NCBI GenBank assembly: GCA_041725935.1
Contig: JBGRQD010000008.1
Span: 144,168 to 208,167 of the forward strand
Length of the DNA: 64,000 bases
From: Marivita sp041725935
GTDB lineage: Bacteria > Pseudomonadota > Alphaproteobacteria > Rhodobacterales > Rhodobacteraceae
Direction of reading: 5' to 3'
The position numbers and the translations under genes were made by a program. Below, piece after piece: positions 59,564-64,000 of this stretch; the stretch's first letter is position 1, and each line of letters opens with the position of its first letter. The notes beneath the pieces were generated by a model that was given only the letters and a program-made list of their open reading frames with translations, did no database searches and was not told the origin of the DNA.

Positions 59564-60378
59564 TGAGAGGCCGTCACGCCGCCGTCGATATAGACGATTT
59601 GCCCGGTCATATAGCTGCCCGCAGGTGCTGCAAAGGCGATCACCTGTCCAGCCACTTCCAGCGGGTCACCGATGCGGCCCAGCGGATTGCGGTCGAGGAT
59701 GAAGTCGCGGAACGAGGGCTTGTCCAGATGCGGGCGGATGCGGTCGGACTGGATGAAGGTGGGCGCCACGCCGTTGACAGTGATCCCGTGGGGGGCAAGC
59801 TCCATCGCGTGCTGCTTGACCAGCATCGCCAGCCCGCCCTTGGTCGCGCAATAGGCCGAATACCCCCGCCCTCGCAACGCAAGTTGCGAGCGCACCGACA
59901 AAAGGTGAATCTGTCGCCCGCCGGTGCCGCGCTCGATCTGGTCGCGCGCGACGGCTTGGGCGAGGAACATCGCGGATTTCAGATTGGTTTGGTAGATCTC
60001 GTCAAAGGTCTCCTCCGTCACATCCATCAAAGTCTGCTCGCGCTGGATGCCGACGCAATTCACCATCACGTCGATGCCACCCATCAGGCCCACCGCCTGT
60101 GCCGTGGCACGTGTGATGTCGGCCACGCTGCATGCATCGAGCGCAATTCCATCCGCGGTTCCGCCCGCTGCGGTGAGCCGCGCGGCCAGTGCCTCGGCCT
60201 TGTCGACCGAGGGGCCCGCGACGACAACGTGGGCCCCGTGCCGGGCCATCGCCGCCGCAATCGCTTCACCGATCGCGCCGTAGCCACCTGGCACAAAGAC
60301 GCGCAGACCCTCGATCTTAAAGAGCTGGTCGATCCGATCTGGGTCAATTTCAGGGGTCAGGCTGGCTTGCCGATTCAT
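59560..60378 (-). CDS. SDR family sugar/sugar-acid dehydrogenase
   Basis: A 272-residue classical SDR with FVPGGYGAIGEAIAAAMARHG, NCVGIQREQ, Ser in LLSVRSQLALRG and the YCATK active-site motif. The G-rich motif has Pro-Gly-Gly-Tyr in place of the common TGG, a mild deviation. C-terminus MTGQIVYIDGGVTAS is complete. It may act as a gluconate/sugar dehydrogenase in the oxidative pathway. Lies between the Gfo/Idh (3 bases upstream) and dehydratase genes. Confidence 0.92.
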   Translation of the reverse strand: MNRQASLTPEIDPDRIDQLFKIEGLRVFVPGGYGAIGEAIAAAMARHGAHVVVAGPSVDKAEALAARLTAAGGTADGIALDACSVADITRATAQAVGLMGGIDVMVNCVGIQREQTLMDVTEETFDEIYQTNLKSAMFLAQAVARDQIERGTGGRQIHLLSVRSQLALRGRGYSAYCATKGGLAMLVKQHAMELAPHGITVNGVAPTFIQSDRIRPHLDKPSFRDFILDRNPLGRIGDPLEVAGQVIAFAAPAGSYMTGQIVYIDGGVTASQ

Positions 60379-60381
60379 GGT

Positions 60382-61377
60382 TTAAACCTCCACTCCCGCG
60401 GCCTGATAGACGCTTTCCATCAGACGCAGGGTTTCCAGATTGTCGAGACAGTCGGTCTCGAATGTTTTGCCGTCGGACAGGCCTCGAACAAAGCTCGCCA
60501 TGACGGTGTCGAAGCATTCCTGGTATCGGCCGAGCAGATCGACCTCTTCGGCGGCCTCTTCTTGGCCGACCAAATACGTGCGGTTCAGCTCCATCACGAT
60601 GGTGCCCGTGGTGCCGATGACTTCCAGCCGGTCGCCATGGAGCGGCGGGTAGCCGGGCGCCACAAGGCAGCCATCGGCGGTGGCAATGAACCCGCCGGGA
60701 CCTTCGAGCAGGATCGCGGCGGTGTCTTCGCCGGGCAGTCCCTCAGCCAAGCGGTTCAACCGCGCCGAAACCACTCGCAATGGCCCACACAGGCAGCGCA
60801 GAACGTCGAGGTGATGGATCATCGTCTCGAAGACGAGATTGCGGCGAAACCCGGTGAGGTAGGGCTGACGCTCGATCAGGAAGGGCACGTCACCCTCGCG
60901 AGGACAAAGACCCGAACCGCGGCAGGAGATTTGGGCGTGCCGGACGGTGCCGATGCGGCCCTCGTCGATCCAGCGTCGGACGGTCATGTAATGCGGGCGA
61001 AAGCGGTAGTTTTCATGCACCATGAAGCGTACCCGCTCGCCGACGTAGGCGATCAGATCTTCGGCCTCGGCCAAGGTTTCAGTCAGGGGCTTCTGGCACA
61101 TGATGTGCACGCCGTGGTCGGCGGCCATCCGCGCGACCAAAGCATGCGCTCCGACGGACGCCGCGATATCAACCGCTTCAAATCCGCCTTGGGCAAACAT
61201 CTCCGCCACATCGGTGTGGAGGCGGGAAACGCCAAATTCCGCCCCGCGCGCCTTGACCTTGGCGGGGTCTGTGTCGCAGAGCGCCACGATTTCGGCGCCC
61301 ACGGATCGCCATGCCTGCAGGTGATAAAGGCTGATCAGACCGCAGCCAACAAGAGCAATGCGCAACGGCTCAGCCAT
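60382..61377 (-). CDS. Gfo/Idh/MocA family oxidoreductase
   Basis: A 331-residue protein with Rossmann start IALVGCGLISLYHLQAW, CQKPLTETLAEAE in place of the EKP motif (Lys present), and HHLDVLRCL with the catalytic His. Probably a sugar or sugar-lactone dehydrogenase. ATG at 61377 fits other family members and overlaps the cupin stop by 8 bases; a longer frame upstream would overlap the cupin gene more widely. Confidence 0.9.
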   Translation of the reverse strand: MAEPLRIALVGCGLISLYHLQAWRSVGAEIVALCDTDPAKVKARGAEFGVSRLHTDVAEMFAQGGFEAVDIAASVGAHALVARMAADHGVHIMCQKPLTETLAEAEDLIAYVGERVRFMVHENYRFRPHYMTVRRWIDEGRIGTVRHAQISCRGSGLCPREGDVPFLIERQPYLTGFRRNLVFETMIHHLDVLRCLCGPLRVVSARLNRLAEGLPGEDTAAILLEGPGGFIATADGCLVAPGYPPLHGDRLEVIGTTGTIVMELNRTYLVGQEEAAEEVDLLGRYQECFDTVMASFVRGLSDGKTFETDCLDNLETLRLMESVYQAAGVEV

Positions 61378-61690
61378 GATCGGCCTCGAACCGGCCATAG
61401 CCGTAATACCAGACGCTGCCCGCATCGGGAGATGTTCGCAGCGTGTGCGACGCATGGGCCGGGATCAGAACGAGATCGCCAGTCGTGCAGAGCGCCGTTT
61501 CCCCCGCGACCTCAATCTCGACCGACCCTTCAGCCACGACGACGAATTCATCCGTTTGATGGGTGAAATCGGCCCAGACCTGACCCGCTGGGTCACGGAA
61601 CACCCCGAAGGAGAATCCGGGAAAATCCGCCGCAACCGCCTTCTGCGACACTGGCTCGGCATAGGCCGCCTTGCGGAAAACCCCGCTCAC
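61370..61690 (-). CDS. Cupin domain protein
   Basis: A 106-residue single-domain cupin: FTHQTDEFVVVAEGSVEIEVAG (first motif with His/Glu) and GDLVLIPAHASHTLRT (second motif with His). Small cupins of this kind act as sugar isomerase/epimerase-like or regulatory proteins. Exact role not deducible. Overlaps both neighbours (ATGA with the ATPase gene upstream). Confidence 0.88.
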   Translation of the reverse strand: MSGVFRKAAYAEPVSQKAVAADFPGFSFGVFRDPAGQVWADFTHQTDEFVVVAEGSVEIEVAGETALCTTGDLVLIPAHASHTLRTSPDAGSVWYYGYGRFEADHG

Positions 61691-62310
61691 GCCGCGCGTT
61701 CCGTCAACAGATCGCCGAGGTAGGCGCGGGCAGGCTCATGCGCCAGCACCGCTGCATAATCTGGCAGCGTCGTGACACTGCCCTTGTTTACAAAAACGAA
61801 GCTCTCGCAGATCTCCTCGACAATTTCGAGGTGAAAGCGCTCGTTGGGGTGCACGCAGAGGAACACCAGCCGTCCCTGATCGCGTAGGCGGCGGAAGAAA
61901 TCGAGCATGAAGCCGATGTATCCATCTTGCGTGTTGAACTGCGGCTCATCAAAGAGGTGCAGCATCGGGTAATCCGACCCCGCCGGTTCCATCAAGGTGT
62001 TGGGCTTGAAGGAGCGAAAATGGCGCACCTGGTAGGATTGGTGGTAATGGATCGCCAGCCGATCCCGCTGATCCGTGCGCACCTTGTGGATGTTCCGGCC
62101 CGCGACCATCACTTCGCCACCCGTGGGCGCGTTCGAGCCGGTGATCAGTTCAAAGAGCGTGGTTTTGCCCGATCCGTTGGGACCCATCATGCCGACGATA
62201 CCGGGTTTCTCGACGGTGAAATTCGCAGTCAGGCGAAAGGTCGGCGTGCGATCGAACCGCCCCTTGGTATAGACCTTTTCAAGGTTTCTAACGTCCAGCA
62301 TTGCAGTCAT
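61687..62310 (-). CDS. Atypical ABC transporter ATPase lacking the LSGGQ signature
   Basis: A 207-residue ABC-type ATPase. Walker A MMGPNGSGKTT, a Q-loop candidate HYHQSY, Walker B LHLFDEPQFN and an H-loop His in CVHPNER are present. The region between Q-loop and Walker B is short and I cannot find an LSGGQ-type signature. It is also about 30 residues shorter than LivF/LivG. It follows livF by 4 bases as third ATPase of the operon. It could be a regulatory subunit or a divergent ATPase. Confidence 0.8.
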   Translation of the reverse strand: MTAMLDVRNLEKVYTKGRFDRTPTFRLTANFTVEKPGIVGMMGPNGSGKTTLFELITGSNAPTGGEVMVAGRNIHKVRTDQRDRLAIHYHQSYQVRHFRSFKPNTLMEPAGSDYPMLHLFDEPQFNTQDGYIGFMLDFFRRLRDQGRLVFLCVHPNERFHLEIVEEICESFVFVNKGSVTTLPDYAAVLAHEPARAYLGDLLTERAA

Positions 62311-62314
62311 CGGC

Positions 62315-63010
62315 TTACATCCCCACCAGCCGCCGCCGCAGCGGGGCGTTGTCCAGAAGCTCTTGCGCTGCGCCCTCATGGACGATGCGGCCCCGGTCCA
62401 TCACATAGACCCGGTCCGAGACCTCCAGCGCAGCCAACGCGTGCTGTTCCACGATCAGACAGGCGATGCCTTCATCCTTTAGGCGCCGCACAGTGCGCAT
62501 CACGTCCTGCACGATCTTGGGCGCCAAGCCTTGGCTCGGTTCGTCGAACAGGATCAATCCGGGGGATCCCAACAGCGCGCGGGAGATGGCGACCATCTGC
62601 AATTCACCGCCCGACATGTTTTCACATTCGCGACCCAGAAGATGCTCTAGCGCGGGAAACACCTCAACCATCTCATCCTGCGTCCAGCGGCGGAATTTGG
62701 TGCGCCGCGTGCCAAGCGTAAGGTTGCGCCGCCCCGACAGCGTCGGAAACACCCGTCGATCGTCGGGCACCCAACCGATGCCGAGGCGTGAGATCTTGTG
62801 CGTCGGCATGTGGGTGATGTCCTGACCCTCGAACTGCACCCGCCCGGCGCGCGGCTGCGACAGCCCGAGGATCGAGCGCAGGGTGGTCGTCTTACCCGCC
62901 CCGTTCGGCCCCAAGAGCGAGACGACCTCGCCCGGCGCGACACTTAGTGTGGTGCCGAAAAGCGCCTGCGTTTCACCGTAAAAGGTTTCGATATGATCGA
63001 TGTGCAGCAT
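62315..63010 (-). CDS. livF: Branched-chain amino acid-type ABC transporter ATPase (LivF-like)
   Basis: A 231-residue ATPase with SLLGPNGAGKTTTLRSILGL (Walker A), VPDDRRVFPTLSGRRNLTLG typical of LivF, MSGGELQMVAISRALL (signature) and LILFDEPSQGLAPKIV (Walker B). Belongs to the branched-chain amino acid/sugar-acid/urea HAAT class. Here the context is sugar-acid catabolism. ATG overlaps the livG stop (TGATG). Confidence 0.93.
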   Translation of the reverse strand: MLHIDHIETFYGETQALFGTTLSVAPGEVVSLLGPNGAGKTTTLRSILGLSQPRAGRVQFEGQDITHMPTHKISRLGIGWVPDDRRVFPTLSGRRNLTLGTRRTKFRRWTQDEMVEVFPALEHLLGRECENMSGGELQMVAISRALLGSPGLILFDEPSQGLAPKIVQDVMRTVRRLKDEGIACLIVEQHALAALEVSDRVYVMDRGRIVHEGAAQELLDNAPLRRRLVGM

Positions 63011-63753
63011 CAGGCGACCTCCCCCAGGGCGGAGCGTGCCACCCATTTGTTGGCCCGCAGATTGTCCGGTGTGTTCTCGTCAATGACTTGCCCCCAGTGG
63101 ATGACGGAGATCCGGTCAGCGAGATCGAAGAGGAATCGCATGTCATGCTCGATCAGGCAAATCGTATAGCGGCAGCGCAGGGTGCGGATCAGATCGGCCA
63201 GCGCCCGTGTGGCGTCCGTGCCCAAGCCGCTCGTCGGTTCGTCAAGGAACACGATGCGCGGCTCGGGTGCCAGCGCCACGGCGATCTCCAGCGCACGGCG
63301 TTCGCCATATGGAAGCGACGCCGCCTTTTCCCACGCGCGATGCGACAGCCCCACCTGGTCCAGCACCGCAAGCGCCCGGTCGATCAGAGCGGTGTTTCCG
63401 AACACGTCGCGCACCGGGTTAAGGCCCCGGCTGCGAAATTCTGGCAGAGCGAGGACCACATTTTCGATCACCACCGTATCGTCGAACAAGTTCATGATCT
63501 GGAAAGACCGCGAAATGCCCATCCGCGCGATCTGGTGCGGCTTCTTGCCGGTGATGTCTTGCCCGGCGAAGGTGATCGTCCCGGCATCTGGCGCATGATG
63601 GCCCGTGAGCACGTGGAAACAGGTGGTCTTGCCCGCCCCGTTCGGCCCCATGATGCCGTGCACGCTGCCTTCCTCGATCGCGAGGCTGATGTTTTCCAGA
63701 ACGACTCGCGCACCGAAGCGTTTGCGCAGGTTTTGAGCCTCGAACAGGGCCAT
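63010..63753 (-). CDS. livG: Branched-chain amino acid-type ABC transporter ATPase (LivG-like)
   Basis: A 247-residue ATPase with HGIMGPNGAGKTTCFHVLTG (Walker A), GISRSFQIMNLFDD (LivG Q-loop region), LPYGERRALEIAVAL (signature variant common in LivG) and IVFLDEPTSGL (Walker B). I chose ATG 63753, which has GGAGGT six bases upstream. The longer frame to 63816 continues into IS256-element end sequence. First gene of the operon visible in the window. Confidence 0.93.
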   Translation of the reverse strand: MALFEAQNLRKRFGARVVLENISLAIEEGSVHGIMGPNGAGKTTCFHVLTGHHAPDAGTITFAGQDITGKKPHQIARMGISRSFQIMNLFDDTVVIENVVLALPEFRSRGLNPVRDVFGNTALIDRALAVLDQVGLSHRAWEKAASLPYGERRALEIAVALAPEPRIVFLDEPTSGLGTDATRALADLIRTLRCRYTICLIEHDMRFLFDLADRISVIHWGQVIDENTPDNLRANKWVARSALGEVA

Positions 63754-63823
63754 GATCATACCTCCGTCGGCTTGGGTGCCGGGCGCGCCGGAGTTATTGT
63801 CAAATCTGGTGTCCAAGCGATCA

Positions 63824-64000
63824 TCATGCGGCGGTTAGCTGCTGGTTTATTGACTTGATGCCGTTGACGAAATCGACGCCCTGGATGACGTCGGCGAGAT
63901 GAACGAAGCCGCGCAGCTTGCGCCAGCTTTGCTCAGCGCATTGTCCGAGTTTGAACATCATGTGAAGCATGCCGTCCCGGCTGAGACAGCCTTTGGTGCG
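63824..64000 (-). CDS. IS256-family transposase (C-terminal part, cut by window edge)
   Basis: The minus strand reads RTKGCLSRDGMLHMMFKLGQ, then CAEQSWRKLRGF, then ADVIQGVDFVNGI and ends in a TGA at 63824-63826. This is the conserved C-terminus of IS256/mutator-type transposases (RTKGxLS...MxFKL...W...G). The element extends beyond the window. Its end is probably near 63791 (GAGTTATTGTCAAATCTGGT), although the inverted repeat cannot be checked here. It lies about 38 bases before the livG start. Confidence 0.85.
   Translation of the reverse strand, partial: RTKGCLSRDGMLHMMFKLGQCAEQSWRKLRGFVHLADVIQGVDFVNGIKSINQQLTAA

Noticed and set aside
59563..61566. A 660-codon open frame on the plus strand across the SDR and Gfo/Idh genes
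   Set aside because: It mirrors the codon pattern of minus-strand genes with clear SDR and Gfo/Idh motifs and has no ribosome-binding site.
1..64000. tRNA, rRNA, CRISPR arrays, riboswitches
   Set aside because: No rRNA blocks, clear tRNA cloverleaf, direct-repeat array or known riboswitch core could be recognised by reading; small RNAs cannot be excluded.

Overview
The window looks like a high-GC alphaproteobacterium of the Rhodobacterales type. The evidence is a RepB-type plasmid partition protein, a nirKV and norCBQD-nnrSU denitrification set of roseobacter/Paracoccus layout, GGAAC-N16/17-CGTT promoters of the alphaproteobacterial general-stress sigma factor EcfG, and Tat-exported flavoproteins. 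The orphan repB and several IS remnants suggest accessory DNA, perhaps a plasmid, chromid or island. No rRNA, tRNA or CRISPR array was seen.

Region A (about 1-30 kb) reads as a general-stress island. Nearly every transcription unit has an EcfG-like promoter just upstream: a DUF883-like protein, a maltoporin, CsbD, a GMC dehydrogenase operon, an AI-2E-type permease, a PAP2 phosphatase, a MscS channel, a lipid kinase plus metallophosphoesterase, an amine oxidase with two cytochromes c, an FNT channel plus SDR, a second SDR operon, ExoD and TrkH/TrkA. Nine sites match GGAAC-N16/17-CGTT exactly and several more differ by one base. A five-PAS HWE histidine kinase, of the class that often feeds PhyR, lies in the same region. 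Decayed genes (a sodium/solute symporter fragment, an alpha-glucosidase fragment and a frame with an internal TAG) lie between the intact ones.

Region B (30.4-38.7 kb) is one tight operon: a Tat-exported dehydrogenase small subunit, a GMC flavoprotein, two c-type cytochromes, a caa3-type oxidase (subunit II with fused cytochrome c, subunit I with a C-terminal subunit III-like extension), a small membrane protein and a CtaG-like assembly factor. It has an EcfG-like promoter. It reads as a self-contained periplasmic substrate-to-oxygen chain and is the most novel system in the window.

Region C (38.7-43.8 kb) appears lower in GC. It holds a phospholipase D-like protein, an IS6-type transposase remnant, a DUF1206 membrane protein and a secreted protein with three PRC-barrel-like repeats.

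Region D (43.8-56 kb) is denitrification: nirV, nirK and pseudoazurin; a Crp/Fnr regulator; a DUF1858 protein; a contiguous norCBQD-(three small genes)-nnrS-nnrU operon; and anaerobic hemN. Palindromic TTTG-N8-CAAA boxes precede the three control points, consistent with an Nnr/DNR/FNR regulon.

Region E (56.4-64 kb) is a tightly packed minus-strand operon for oxidative sugar or sugar-acid catabolism: three ABC ATPases, a cupin, a Gfo/Idh/MocA oxidoreductase, an SDR, an IlvD/Edd-type dehydratase and an aldehyde dehydrogenase. An IS256-family element enters at the right edge, immediately upstream of livG, and separates the ATPases from any permease and binding-protein genes.
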